Notes: generated by a model not told the origin, from the sequence alone. Numbered from the stretch's first letter, positions 46,930 through 57,719 are shown. The stretch is DNA of 64,000 nt from Huiozyma naganishii CBS 8797 (GCF_000348985.1 NC_035930.1:186001-250000), one strand, 5' to 3'. Numbers and translations are program-made.

Positions 46930-47355
46930 CTATGCGAACAATGCGAGTAGAGCCACAAATATATGAGATAAACTGTTCAGCCTTACCTGGGGGGTGCCAT
47001 TTTTAGAGGAAAGCCTATATTCCATCTGACCGCAAAGCCACGCCGCCTGATAGCCGTAGGGTTCTCCAGCGTTTGAATAGTATCCGTGATTCGGACCGCA
47101 AGGAAAACTTGAAGGGTAAAGGATTGTACGGACGTGTGTAGTGGAATTGCCTGTTGCACCAACGAACGATGCAAGTAACGTAAGCAGTGCAACAACCACA
47201 CGAGACAGACAGTTGCCCTTTAAACGTGGACTGCTGTTTTTTGTTCCATAACGCGCTGCAGCCTCTCCACAGGAATACAAATTGGGGATATCCGAGGGCC
47301 CTCCCGTAACACTCACTATAGTGCTACCACCGCATGGAAAGTAGCTATGATCCAT
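46930..47355 (-). CDS. Unrecognised 141-residue ORF with internal duplication and hydrophobic tail
   Basis: A start ATG at 47355 and a stop below 46932. The protein consists of two related halves. Each starts with a SYFPCG/SSFPCG motif, passes a Gly/Tyr-rich middle with one more Cys (LYSCGEAA; WLCGQMEY), and ends with a polar stretch then a hydrophobic segment (SRVVVALLTLLASFVG; SHIFVALLALFA). The endings look like GPI-attachment tails, so the ORF could be a doubled 3' fragment of a cell-surface gene. No signal peptide is visible at this start. It lies amid LTR relics where S. cerevisiae has YCL012C; no match to that gene was recognised. It could be a pseudogene. Confidence 0.4.
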   Translation of the reverse strand: MDHSYFPCGGSTIVSVTGGPSDIPNLYSCGEAAARYGTKNSSPRLKGNCLSRVVVALLTLLASFVGATGNSTTHVRTILYPSSFPCGPNHGYYSNAGEPYGYQAAWLCGQMEYRLSSKNGTPQVRLNSLSHIFVALLALFA

Positions 47356-48445
47356 ACCAACATATGGACTATTTTCATCGGTAATCTTAGGTAGTTATGA
47401 ATATGGTAATTTAGGGAGATCCGGATGATGTTTCTCTTAGTTGTTGTACTTTTTGCTTTCGAAAAGCAGGGCACACCAGAAAATGGGTGGTCAGGTAGCA
47501 ATATAAATTACGAAATTAGAAAGTCTTCAAAGCTGCCGCAAAAGTCGAGGACTTTTATATGTTTTTTGACTTCATTCATGCCGCCATTTTCCGACATTTT
47601 TGATGGGCAGTCCACCCAACCTAAAAAAAGGCAAGAAACTGCTGGAAAGCACAGTGCTTGTATTAGAGGATGCTGGCTTCTACTTTTTCTGACAGCGACT
47701 CCGCAGGGCAGGATTTTTCGACACTTCCGAAGACGGCACGATGAATTCAAGCGGTAAGCGCAGGTTGAGATCTTGTTTATCTAACAACTGTTGCAAGTAA
47801 TCCGAAGAACAATAGAACTACAGCTAGAAAAAAATTTTCCGAAAACTATTGTCCGAGAATACATGTTTTGTCACACTACCCGTTTCCGTTTATGGAGTAC
47901 GACCTTTTCACTTAGTCGCTAGCCTGGGCGTAGGTGGCTCTACCAGTTTGTTGAAATCTGAGCTCCATCCTTCGTGCATGCATTCTATGGTAGTGACTGT
48001 GATATAGCACAATCGCGTATAGATAGCGGCCTGATGGATCCAGTCACTCTATAACTAATACTTAGTTTCTTTATGAGAGGGAGCCAAAGTACATACCTAC
48101 ATCCGTAGTTAGCTTTCACTCGTTCTGTCGTCTAATACGAAATGCTCAACGTTGTGTGAGAATACTGACGTACTACCTGTTTAGGTTATAATGTAGGCGC
48201 TACTACATCACAGGATTTGAGGATGTTCTTGTTTTAGATAAAAAACAAAGTTCATCATGGAATCAAGCTGCGGATAAGAGTATATGTGTGAGAGTAATTG
48301 GGGAACGGACTCATGACCTGTTGCCCTCTCAAACTCTCAAATACAGAACTGTGAGGTGTTATAAACCCGACAGGCGAGGATAACACTGGAGACATGCGGA
48401 TGGCCAGAGATGGTGTCAGCCGCACGGTATCTGCACCGACATTTT
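47356..48445. other. Gene-free region among retroelement remains
   Basis: About 1.1 kb without a convincing gene. Just below the gag stop, a second minus-strand frame without ATG (about 48255-48449) follows the gag frame directly and may be shifted or rearranged retroelement coding sequence. A near-match to an initiator-Met primer site (minus strand TAGTAGCGCC, near 48195-48204) is present. No 3' LTR of family B was seen. Confidence 0.35.
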
Positions 48446-49486
48446 TCAAGATTGTCTCTGGACTAGCCAGACATAGGCAAGCAAGTACTGTTGAATAGGG
48501 TCTTTTAAAGCAACGAGAATACCGTTCTTAATAAGTGTATCGAGAAGTGGGGTCATATCGGGAGGGAGATATCTAACTAAGCGCCTCACTCGACCGATAA
48601 AGGTAATGGCAGGTTCAGACGGACCGAAAGTGAGTTGACTGATTTCCCATGCGGTTTGGCCGGGATCATGTTTCTGAATATGTTTAGTCATAGCAGTTTG
48701 AATGATGTCATATTCAGATAAATCAGACCCTTTCATTGTAGGAATCCAGTTAGGGTAGTACTCTTTCTTCACATAATGAGTGAATAACCATGTGATCCCC
48801 AATTCTTCACCGTCGGTAGCATAGCGTTTCGTTGTTCCGAATTTATCTGGAACGAGATCAGCATAGCCCTTGTTACGTAGATGGTTGATGAGTTGTTGAA
48901 TCCAAAGGTCAAAACCAGTTGCGCTGGTGATGAAGGACAAACTGTTGGGGGACGTTGGATTGAGAGCGTTCGGGATGTTGGGGTCAGGGATCTGTACACT
49001 TAGTACAGAGGCGGATGGTCCATAGGCACTGTATGCCTGTTGTTGCTGGTATGGATACTGGACATATGGAGCTGGTGGTACATAGTTGTACGGCGGATAT
49101 GGAATATTCTGAGATGAATGTCCAGGGTTGGGAATATTGTTGATTCCTGTAGGAGTAAATTGGGGTGGGACATGGCCAAGCGGTGGAGTTACGTGGGATC
49201 CATCGTTGGACGAACCAGCCATGTTCGGGTCATTACTGACATTGGCAACATGTTCAGTAGGAGGGGTTGAAGTCAAATTGGAGGAGTCAGAATCGATGTT
49301 CAAGTTACCTAGATGGTGAGCTAAAGCATCAGAGTTCTGCGCAGTGGAAGCTTGCTTGTTTATAGCAGAAGATGAATCGGAAGTATTCATGGCCCTTGGA
49401 TCGTTAATCGTACTGGCCTGTTGGTCAGCGGTAACCGGTAAGGAGCTACCATGTTGAATAGGGTCTTGTTCACCGTGGCTATTCAT
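48446..49486 (-). mobile_element. Ty1/copia-type gag remnant
   Basis: An intact frame of 346 residues. It has a polar Ser/Asn/Pro-rich N-terminus with PYPPYNYVPPAPYVQYPYQQQ, then a folded capsid-like region (GFDLWIQQLINHLRNKGY, TFIGRVRRLVRYLPPDM). Composition and order resemble TYA/Gag of Ty1-Ty2-Ty4 elements. The frame stops before a normal Gag C-terminus. No pol (protease, integrase, reverse transcriptase) and no matching 3' LTR follow, so this is a 5' fragment of an element. The family cannot be named precisely. It is inserted between GBP2 and BUD3. Confidence 0.75.
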
Positions 49487-50018
49487 TGTAGTAGAGTAAA
49501 GAGATGTTTTAGTTCAGGTATGACTTCTGGTATACTTAATATATAAGTATATGGTTCGATGATCTCTTCTATATTGTCACAGATAGAAGGATCAATTCAT
49601 TCGATGTAGTTAGGCTTTATATACGTGAGAATTTGCTCAGAGTCAATGGTGTGGCTTTTCACTTTCTCACTGTGGTGGATACTTCCACACTTGTGGCATC
49701 GTTATTTGTCTCGTTTACATTTGTATCTTTTATCAAGTGTGTGTCCTGTTTATGCCTATGATGATATCTTATCACCCTTATCATATTCATTTTCTATATC
49801 CAGCAAGTACTGCTAGAAGCTAAGAATGATGCTGCACTGCGCATGTTTGCGGTGTGGCAGGGTCTTCCAGCAGGCGGTCACTGTCGAGCGCCGGAAGCTC
49901 CTGCCCCGTATACTCATTATATAGGAGAATTACATAAACTGTCGATGAATTGTTTTCACCTTTTATATGACGATAAGCAATGTAACATTGTACGAAGTCG
50001 GATTTTCAATATCCAACA
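49487..50018 (-). mobile_element. 5' LTR and leader of the gag remnant (family B)
   Basis: On the minus strand it begins TGTTGGATATTG at 50018, then ACAATGTTACATTGCTTATC, GTCATATAAAAGGTGAAA and GGAGCTTCCGGCGC, shared with the relics at 25361 and 27274. A TATA-type box GTATATAAAG lies at 49624-49615, about 130 bp before the gag ATG. The LTR/leader border and primer site are not clear. Confidence 0.65.
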
Positions 50019-50229
50019 GGGAGGCCCTGAATATTGTTTGCTTGAAGTTAAGCTATTTATAATTTTCTGCCCTTTGAACCGTTAACGAAAAACAAGTTAT
50101 TAAATAATTGACCAACTAGATACAAAAAATTAAAATTTGTTAAATTCTAGGAATCCTTCTGTGGGAATATCTGATGTATTAGTGACGGGTACGTCACTCT
50201 ATGTAGCATCAGATACGTCTATCGGGTTA

Positions 50230-50437
50230 GAACAACCCAACAGTCCCAATCGACTGTAGATGCAGGGACCAGTAGGACCCCTGCAGCCGTTACTTGCAAG
50301 CTCAGTTCTATTAAAAGGTACATAAAGTGTCATGTAAAACTACAAGAAGATTATCTCGACGACAATCTTTTGTATAAAAATTTCCCTTATAGAACAGTCT
50401 GTATGAGATGATTATATTCTGATTTCACATCTCAACA
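50230..50437 (-). mobile_element. LTR relic, family A, minus orientation
   Basis: Starts TGTTGAGATGTGAAATC at 50437 on the minus strand and is the inverted partner of the copy at 46475. It ends about 45 bp from the BUD3 stop. The 3' border is approximate. Confidence 0.75.
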
Positions 50438-50481
50438 AAATTTCCTTCGCATTTGCCTAATAACCTTTTTAATTGTTAACT

Positions 50482-53400
50482 TTAGACAAAATGAAGCCGT
50501 GTTGGCTTATCGTCCCTATACGAAGCATCTGCAGTACTCAAATCGTTACCATCCCCGTCCAAAAAGTTTGCCAAAAAGGCGAAGGATGAGTCACTTGCCA
50601 AAGACGTTCTCTTCTGTTGTTTGGAAGAAGACGCAAGCAAGTTATAAGGCGACTGTTCTGTCACCGTCACTTTCGTACCATCTGCCTTCTCCGGGCTAAT
50701 CTTACTCATCTCATTGAAATTGATTTTACTTGGAGATATCCATATCGGATCTTCCTCCCCAAACGTTTGATTGGGCTTACTAGCAGCGCTTAGACCCGAA
50801 AACATGTCTCTTGATAACCGATAAACAGTAGGATTCGGCTGCGAGTTCCGTGAAGCTATCAAGGTCGGTGCCCCATTAAACACTTCGGAGGTGGGACGAC
50901 CACCACCCTTTATTAGAAGATCATTTGACTGTGTTTGACTTTGATGATCGTTGTCGGTTACGATAGAAGTGTCGAATGTCATGTTGAATGAGCTGAATTC
51001 CATATCATCAAGAAGTGGCTCTGTTTTTTGTGTGGCATTTGACTTGGGTTGTATAGTCTCTTTTACCAATATTTGCGGTTGTGTTAAGCGTCTGGAAGGT
51101 TGCGGACTGGTGATTTTAACGCTGTTGTTTTTTGATGTGGCCCTGCTAGATATTTCCGCCGTAACATTTTGAAACTTATCCTCATGCACCATACTACTGC
51201 CATCATCATCAACCACTTTTTCTTCTTTCCGGAAAACTTCTGTCGGATCTTCCAGTGGAGTCAAATAGTTTCTCTCTTCTAATGTTTCGTTAGACATTTT
51301 CCTGACAGCATCCTTTTGGCCACCAAGTATATGGGTTGCATCTTGTGATGCGTATGAGAATTCTAGCCAGCGCTTTTCGGATTCTTCGTTAACATCGGAA
51401 GGAAGGAAGTAATCAGATGTCGCGTTGGAGCTATTTGCAGAAACGTGCTCGGTCGCTGGATGTCTTGGATCTAATACTCTTTGTGGTTGAAATGTAGTGG
51501 GATCATCCTCAATTCCAACTGGCGAGATGGGTCTTCTATTCACATACTTTGTGGGAGAAGCATTAACGACTCTGAAAGGAGAGGACGTCTTTGTGGGAGA
51601 AGGTGGCTTTGAGGTCGTTTGAACTGCAGGCATTCGTTGAAACATCGCATCGACAACTCCTTCAACTTCGGCTGAAATTCTGCCCGACGCGTTAGAGTTT
51701 GGACGATCTAATGGTTGATTCACCGCTTGTTTTGTAGAGTCTTGATCAGAAACGTGGTTCATTTTGACGTCGGTCTTTGGTTCTTCAGGGACCGGCGCCA
51801 TCTTTTTCATCCGCGATCCATTTCTTGAAGGCTTGCTAGTAATTTCGCTAGTGGAGTTTAGCAGCAAACTATCATCCAAAGACATCTCACTCGGCAGCCT
51901 CTTCCAATTGTACCTTGCATCACGTTCATCAAGAACAGTCTTCATCCCTTGGAATAGTTCAGCAAACGAAGGTGATCTTTGGAAGCTTATCCTACGTTTA
52001 GGTGGGGACATAGGAGGAATATGCGGAAAGATCTTTGTCTTTTTTACTGGCGTGGCACCTTTTCCAACCTCTAATTTTTCAAGCTCTGTTAGATCTTGGT
52101 TCAATTCGTTGATAACTTTCCCTTTGAGCATTTCTGTTTCGTTCTCCAACCTCTCATTCTCCTGAATCAAGCTGGTTAAGTCTTCTTCGCGCAATGTGGC
52201 TGTTTCAACCTCCTTTTCCTTTATCTCGTCGTCATTGATAGTTTCAACAGCAGATTTGCTTATACTCTCTGAAACTAAATCAGAACCACTCCCAACGTCT
52301 TTCTCTTGAGATGAAGCACGTTCTGCTTTACTAGTTGGTCTTTCTCCATTTCTTCTTCTACTGTTCTTTTCCTTGGGTTTACTTTCCGCAAAATCACCAA
52401 ATAGGTCGTCATTAAACATTCGGTTCTGACCAACTGCCTCTCCAACAAGCTCCTTGTTAATGATATCTCTAGTTTGTAAGGTTGAGTGCGTCATATCAGT
52501 TGAGTCTAAAGTATTTTCATTTTGTCTTGATTCAACTGTTGTGTCTTGTAAGTTTTTAGAGGGTGTTTGGTCTTTAATCTGAACAGGGCACTCCTTTTCT
52601 AGTTCAGATTTTGGAACAGAGCTACCTGAAATTGAAGTAGAGTGCTGTTTTTCGTGAGCCTCGTTAAATACTGGAGACTCAGATTGTTTATTCGTTTTGG
52701 AAATAATCGTCTTTTGCAATGACCCGGGTGCATTTTCAGTAAGCAATCCCGACTGTTCTACAGAAACGTCATTCTGTGGTTCAGAAACTCTATCTTTCCA
52801 ATTAGACAGTACTGGATTACCTGTATAGTTCATATTTCTCACAACTGATGATATTCTTAGTTGCTCGGGGGTATCTAGGTTGTTATTGTAGATTGGCTCA
52901 TTTGCATTTAGAGTTGGGGTTGTATTTGCAGATCTGGGTTTGTTATCCAGCGTGGTAGTAGCCGATTTAATTTTCCTTTCGGATGTTGGTGTAGGCATAT
53001 GGTTTTCCTCGGAAAAGTTTGATTTTTTGGGTGACTTTTGCTGAGGCGCAATTACAGGTCTACTTATTTGACTCTTCTTGTTCTTGTTCTTTTTGGAGCC
53101 AAACATATCTTTAAAGACACCAATAATACTTTTTCTCTTGTGCTCGTTCGTCCTAGATTTCTTGACCTCTGATTCTCTTATCTTCTTTCCAGATTTTGAA
53201 GCATTGGTAACCTTCGCTGGTTTAGTGGTGGTATCTTTTCTCATTGATGGTTCGTCTGTCTTTTTCGCTTTATTTGTCTCAGTTACAGATTTCTCTTTCC
53301 CAATGCCTTTCAACGAAACTTTGTTCGCACTTTCTAAATTTGCAGAACTTTTATTTTCAGCGTCCTTCATGTCACTCACATCACTTCTGAACGTTGTGAT

Positions 53401-55728
53401 TGTACCATATGACTTTTTCAATTCCTCACTAACATGTTTTATTGGGGTCTCATTATTAATGGGTTCGTGGGTAATCTGTTCAGTAGCAGTCTTCACTTTG
53501 TTGATCAAATCAAGATTAGAGACCATCAGACTGTGCGCGTTTTTGGAATTGATGGAGTAGTAGAAATTGGAAATGTAGTGCGAGAGTATCCGGATCAGTG
53601 TTTCTACCATTTCATCCGCCTGTATTACCATAGATCTTTCGGGTTCCATAACACATACAACATCGAGTTGGACAGTTGGATTCTCTAATTCATTGTCTCG
53701 ATCTACGAATCTTGCAAAAATTGCCAATTCTAGCTTGCCTTTTTTCAAAACATCGTCTGACGGTTTACAATTTAAGAATAAGGCGTATGGAGACTTTATC
53801 CTTTCGCTATTATACGCTTCCGATTCGTGAGCGGTTGAATACAACGTTATGTGGTCTTGACCAAATTGAGAAGCTTTGAATAAATGAAAGGCGGTGTCCT
53901 TTTCAAGAACTTTTGCTTTTGTAATCAAGTCTGCAACGTAAATTGCTGTGGTTGACTCAGGTGCCGCCAATTTACAGGTTAAGGAAAAAGCATTCTCGCC
54001 CTTCAGACCGTCAAACTTCAGCGAATCACCATTAAACAGGGAAACTGTGACATCATCAATGTAGCAACTATTTTCCACTTGTAATTTAGGAAGTTTTGCC
54101 GGTAACGGTTGCTCGTTAATCAAAGAGTTCATCAAAATATCGGATATCTGCGGCTTTTTTATGATGTCTGATAAGTAATACTTTTTATAATCTGATATTT
54201 TCAGAATCACCAGGTAGTCACTAAAGATAACCAAGATCTTGCGCGTTTCCATCTGAGAGGTGTCAATAATATCGTAAACACCAACTACCCGCCTTTTCAG
54301 CCATTTATACTGTAATTCAACCGGCCAGCCCTTTGCCAACTCGGTAAGCAACTTACCTGACGGTGTGAAAACCCTCGTGCTATAGGAGTTGGTTGGCTTT
54401 TCCAATTTCCCAAACGAATCAATAACGTCGATGATGTTATCGAATGACTTTTTAGCTGTCCTCTCATTTTCTTCAGTGGTCCATTTCTCCTTCTTCTGCC
54501 ATATGCGGTCAATGATTAGCTTCAATTTCAAAAGCTTCTCTTGTGGGCCTTTCATTATAGTCTCAATCTTCAGCTCGGTATACACCTTCTTTTGAGGTAT
54601 GACATCTTGGAAGTTTCTCAAGAAGAGCTTTATATCTTTGCTGAAATTCTTTGTTGCTGCTTCGTGTCTCGTGTACGCTTTGTAGAAGTAAGGAATGGTA
54701 AGACTGCATGCATTCAACACTTCCAAAGAACCATAGGGAATCGCTAGTTTCAGTGAATCCAGAAATATACAGTTAATTCTTGTCACTTCATCAATTGTAG
54801 GTGGGAAGAGTCTGTTCAACTTAACGGTAGACAGACCTGGAATTTCGTCATTTAAAGCTTTAATCCTCAGTGGTATCAGGAAATTTTGAAGAAACTCGAC
54901 AAGATTGAAAGTGAAATTCGACTGAAATTGGAGCAGCTCGTTTACAATGGTTTTAATTAACTTGCCATCTTTCTCTGTGGGCCTGTCTCCCTCAGGTGGC
55001 CTATAGCCATATTCCGTTTGCTCAGGGGAATATTCGGTAATCGGGTTAAACAGCTGCTCGAGTTGCTCACCCAGGTGTGATACCAATTTGTTGTTGTCGT
55101 CAATGTAATCCTGGTTGTTTTCATAAACAACGTCTAACAGCAGGGACTTTACCACTTTTTCCCCCAAAAGGCCACAGTCGTATAAAAACTCACCAAACTT
55201 CCTTGGAGTCAGCGCAGTGAATAGCTTACAGCTATCTGCCAACTCACCAGCATGTGTTTGATCGTACTCAACAGCACTAGGCAAGTATGAGGGAGCGATT
55301 GTCTTTATTTGTTTGGGAGACAGGTGCGTTATCTTTTCCAACATTGAAACGGCAATACATTTCAGCACATTGGGTGATTGCTCCCCTGCCACTAGGTTCT
55401 CAATTGCGGGATAATATTTTGAGTTTGAAGTTATATCAAGATTGGAGAAGAAGGTAATACCAAGCTTATCCAAAACGAGGGAGCATATCTTGTCTTGATC
55501 TTTATCCTTTAGGATACAAATGAAGAAAGGCCCCCAGATTAGATCGTCAGTGCTATAATACACAACCGATGTCTGGAACAGATCCAGCGTTTTCTCATTC
55601 CACGGTTTTGCACAAAACGTTTGCTGCTCCTTTAGACTTGTAACGAGATTGTGAAACAGTTCAATCTGTCGGAACGAGCTACCGTCCTCGCCAGCGGAGT
55701 ACACGGACGAAACCTCACCAAATACCAT
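50482..55728 (-). CDS. BUD3: Bud3, axial bud-site protein and Cdc42 GEF
   Basis: A 1748-residue protein (S. cerevisiae Bud3 1636). The N-terminal third holds conserved segments including HLGEQLEQLFNPITEYSPEQ and INCIFLDSLKLAIPYGSLEV, within the DH-like domain that activates Cdc42 in early G1, followed by a PH-like stretch. The rest is a long, Lys/Ser/Thr-rich, probably disordered tail with islands such as VFNDDLFGDF and ARYNWKRLPSEMSL. Bud3 marks the axial landmark at the bud neck with Bud4 and septins. ATG at 55728. Matches YCL014W. Confidence 0.95.
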   Translation of the reverse strand: MVFGEVSSVYSAGEDGSSFRQIELFHNLVTSLKEQQTFCAKPWNEKTLDLFQTSVVYYSTDDLIWGPFFICILKDKDQDKICSLVLDKLGITFFSNLDITSNSKYYPAIENLVAGEQSPNVLKCIAVSMLEKITHLSPKQIKTIAPSYLPSAVEYDQTHAGELADSCKLFTALTPRKFGEFLYDCGLLGEKVVKSLLLDVVYENNQDYIDDNNKLVSHLGEQLEQLFNPITEYSPEQTEYGYRPPEGDRPTEKDGKLIKTIVNELLQFQSNFTFNLVEFLQNFLIPLRIKALNDEIPGLSTVKLNRLFPPTIDEVTRINCIFLDSLKLAIPYGSLEVLNACSLTIPYFYKAYTRHEAATKNFSKDIKLFLRNFQDVIPQKKVYTELKIETIMKGPQEKLLKLKLIIDRIWQKKEKWTTEENERTAKKSFDNIIDVIDSFGKLEKPTNSYSTRVFTPSGKLLTELAKGWPVELQYKWLKRRVVGVYDIIDTSQMETRKILVIFSDYLVILKISDYKKYYLSDIIKKPQISDILMNSLINEQPLPAKLPKLQVENSCYIDDVTVSLFNGDSLKFDGLKGENAFSLTCKLAAPESTTAIYVADLITKAKVLEKDTAFHLFKASQFGQDHITLYSTAHESEAYNSERIKSPYALFLNCKPSDDVLKKGKLELAIFARFVDRDNELENPTVQLDVVCVMEPERSMVIQADEMVETLIRILSHYISNFYYSINSKNAHSLMVSNLDLINKVKTATEQITHEPINNETPIKHVSEELKKSYGTITTFRSDVSDMKDAENKSSANLESANKVSLKGIGKEKSVTETNKAKKTDEPSMRKDTTTKPAKVTNASKSGKKIRESEVKKSRTNEHKRKSIIGVFKDMFGSKKNKNKKSQISRPVIAPQQKSPKKSNFSEENHMPTPTSERKIKSATTTLDNKPRSANTTPTLNANEPIYNNNLDTPEQLRISSVVRNMNYTGNPVLSNWKDRVSEPQNDVSVEQSGLLTENAPGSLQKTIISKTNKQSESPVFNEAHEKQHSTSISGSSVPKSELEKECPVQIKDQTPSKNLQDTTVESRQNENTLDSTDMTHSTLQTRDIINKELVGEAVGQNRMFNDDLFGDFAESKPKEKNSRRRNGERPTSKAERASSQEKDVGSGSDLVSESISKSAVETINDDEIKEKEVETATLREEDLTSLIQENERLENETEMLKGKVINELNQDLTELEKLEVGKGATPVKKTKIFPHIPPMSPPKRRISFQRSPSFAELFQGMKTVLDERDARYNWKRLPSEMSLDDSLLLNSTSEITSKPSRNGSRMKKMAPVPEEPKTDVKMNHVSDQDSTKQAVNQPLDRPNSNASGRISAEVEGVVDAMFQRMPAVQTTSKPPSPTKTSSPFRVVNASPTKYVNRRPISPVGIEDDPTTFQPQRVLDPRHPATEHVSANSSNATSDYFLPSDVNEESEKRWLEFSYASQDATHILGGQKDAVRKMSNETLEERNYLTPLEDPTEVFRKEEKVVDDDGSSMVHEDKFQNVTAEISSRATSKNNSVKITSPQPSRRLTQPQILVKETIQPKSNATQKTEPLLDDMEFSSFNMTFDTSIVTDNDHQSQTQSNDLLIKGGGRPTSEVFNGAPTLIASRNSQPNPTVYRLSRDMFSGLSAASKPNQTFGEEDPIWISPSKINFNEMSKISPEKADGTKVTVTEQSPYNLLASSSKQQKRTSLASDSSFAFLANFLDGDGNDLSTADASYRDDKPTRLHFV

Positions 55729-56038
55729 CTATTTATGTATATATGTTCTCAAAGAGTTCCTGCACCACTGTTGTTCTCCCCACCGCTCCCGCAAGCAACG
55801 CAGGTCAACACAAGATGAGGTTCACCTTCGAACTCCTACTTTTCAATATTGTCATCTCTTCGAAGTCTTTGTTTACATCTACAGCTTTTCTTCCAGGAAT
55901 TTCCTTTTTGGGTAAATAAAGTCTCGAGCCTCGAGGCAAGAAGAAGCGACTAAAAAAAAGAAATTTGATCAACTTTTGATGGATTTTTTGACGCGATTTT
56001 GGGACCTTGTGGCAGTCGATGGCGACCAGGGTGCGACA
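55729..56038. promoter_or_regulatory. Divergent promoter BUD3 / DCC1
   Basis: A 310-bp region between the two starts. An MCB-like ACGCGA (near 55990, about 50 bp before the DCC1 start) could link DCC1 to G1/S control by MBF; this is inference from one motif. An in-frame ATG at 55979 lies inside this region. Confidence 0.45.
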
Positions 56039-57202
56039 ATGTCCATCAACCTGCACACTCAGTTCCAGTATGACCCGGCTTACAAGCTGATCCAGCTAAC
56101 TCCTGAATTGCTGGAGATTTTAGAGAAAAACGAGGCAGGTAGCAACACTGGGCTGCAGTTCAAGTCGCTGAGCGCCGAAGGTACCGATGTGGTTCTTTGT
56201 TCCGACGACAAGACCTGGCTCATCAAGCAGAAGAACCACTCGAATACAGTGCTATTGATGAAAGAGTTTGTACCGGAAAATGACATTCAGGTTTCAGAAG
56301 AGTCTTTATTTGGGTTGCGTCAGCCTGAGGACAACTATCTGGCGTTCGCGAATACCTCGTACGAGTATGAGACAAGGGCCGTTGAGGGCCACTTGAATTT
56401 AAACTCTTTGCTGATGTATGATGGGGAGAGGGATTTCCCATTGGGTGCTGACGAGGGATCGCTCTTACACAGTTTTGATGAGCTTGCAGACGATTCGCCG
56501 TGCTCCAAGAAAGAGTGCTTGTCACAGTGGCATCAACTCGGTGGATGTACGATAAGCAATGTGCTGTGTATTCTATCGCAAAATTTTCTATCGAAGGCGC
56601 TGAATATTACACTGGTGAGCATTATGAGCGAGAATCTGCCTCTGGATGACTTGAAACTTGACGCGACGTACGAAGCTGTACGGAAGGGGATGGAGGACGC
56701 TGAATCGTCCACTTTCAGTCCGTATTCAAAAGAGGTGGTACTGACGGTGCTAAACAAGTTTGGTATTTCTACAAAGGAAAACACGGCTTGGGAATTAGAC
56801 ATGCTGACTATAGCGAAATGGTATGGGCTTGAGGCACTGCAAACGTATGTGAGGAATTCTAGTCTGTCGGTGGACGAATTTTTGATAAAATGGAAGTCTT
56901 TATTCCCCGCATTTTTCCCCTGTGACATCGACGTGGTCATGCTTAGAGGGCACTACTACGTCCCGACTAGTGGTTACATACAATATTTGTCGAAGGACAC
57001 GCTACCGTCGGAAGTCAAAAGCCGATTCAGATCTTTGTTCGAACTGCAAAGCACCTGGGTCCTAGAAGACATCGAGCCGTTCATCAAGGAGTTCAATACG
57101 AAGGGTCTCAAGATCGATAATTTCATAATGAAGTTTGCTAAAAGGAAACAGATCACCGACAGAAACAGAAAAATCACAATAACAACGGTGACCAGCAGAT
57201 GA
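56039..57202 (+). CDS. DCC1: Dcc1, subunit of the Ctf18 clamp-loader complex
   Basis: A 387-residue protein (S. cerevisiae Dcc1 380). It joins Ctf8 and Ctf18 in the alternative RFC that promotes sister-chromatid cohesion. Conserved pieces are YKLIQLTPELLEILE, TWLIKQKNHSNTVLLM, DEFLIKWKSLFPAFFPCDID and the C-terminal winged-helix region ending TTVTSR. The start chosen is ATG 56039 (MSINLH, as in S. cerevisiae; A at -3). An in-frame ATG at 55979 in a poor context would add 20 residues (MDFLTRFWDL...). Matches YCL016C. Confidence 0.94.
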   Translation: MSINLHTQFQYDPAYKLIQLTPELLEILEKNEAGSNTGLQFKSLSAEGTDVVLCSDDKTWLIKQKNHSNTVLLMKEFVPENDIQVSEESLFGLRQPEDNYLAFANTSYEYETRAVEGHLNLNSLLMYDGERDFPLGADEGSLLHSFDELADDSPCSKKECLSQWHQLGGCTISNVLCILSQNFLSKALNITLVSIMSENLPLDDLKLDATYEAVRKGMEDAESSTFSPYSKEVVLTVLNKFGISTKENTAWELDMLTIAKWYGLEALQTYVRNSSLSVDEFLIKWKSLFPAFFPCDIDVVMLRGHYYVPTSGYIQYLSKDTLPSEVKSRFRSLFELQSTWVLEDIEPFIKEFNTKGLKIDNFIMKFAKRKQITDRNRKITITTVTSR

Positions 57203-57719
57203 AGAGCATATCACATCCTGAACAATATCAGAAACGAGCGGCAAGAAAGTGACTGCATGTCCTGCATTTTTCCCGTGTTGGCGTACCCACGTCCACATGC
57301 CATACATAGCTGACACCCCATAAATTCCACTGTGGCTACATTGTGTCGGAAAGAAAAAAAAACGTGCTTAAGCACATTGATTAATAATGCCCAAATAAAT
57401 TGGAGCCTTCTGATTTTGCCGAAACACAAACACAAGGGTATATAGTCCATTCTAGCATCTCAAGATACATATAGAGCCCCCACCCTGCTGATCACAGGAT
57501 CCAGAGATACATATAATCATAGTAGCCTAGAGTTTATTACAAATACAGTGAAAGTACCTGGAACCTCAGGGAAAAAAGAAAAGAAAAGAGAAAATACACA
57601 CTTTCTGATATTTCAATAGAGGGAAGGAGAGAGAGTCATAGCAAAGGGAAAGAGAAGAGTGTTCCAGGAAGTCAAACTAAGGAGACAGTACATAGGGAAA
57701 TTGCTGGCCAGTAAACAAA
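57203..57719. other. DCC1-NFS1 spacer
   Basis: A 517-bp spacer with an A-run at about 57353-57362 and a purine-rich leader (about 57570-57660) before NFS1. It serves as the NFS1 promoter. No gene is seen. Confidence 0.5.

Noticed and set aside
47830..47850. Centromere CDEIII-like TTTTCCGAAAAC
   Set aside because: No TGTTTTTG-type left half, no CDEI at a suitable distance and no AT-rich CDEII.
49843..50085. 80-codon plus-strand frame near the gag remnant
   Set aside because: Lies within LTR sequence shared with other relics and has no protein family features.
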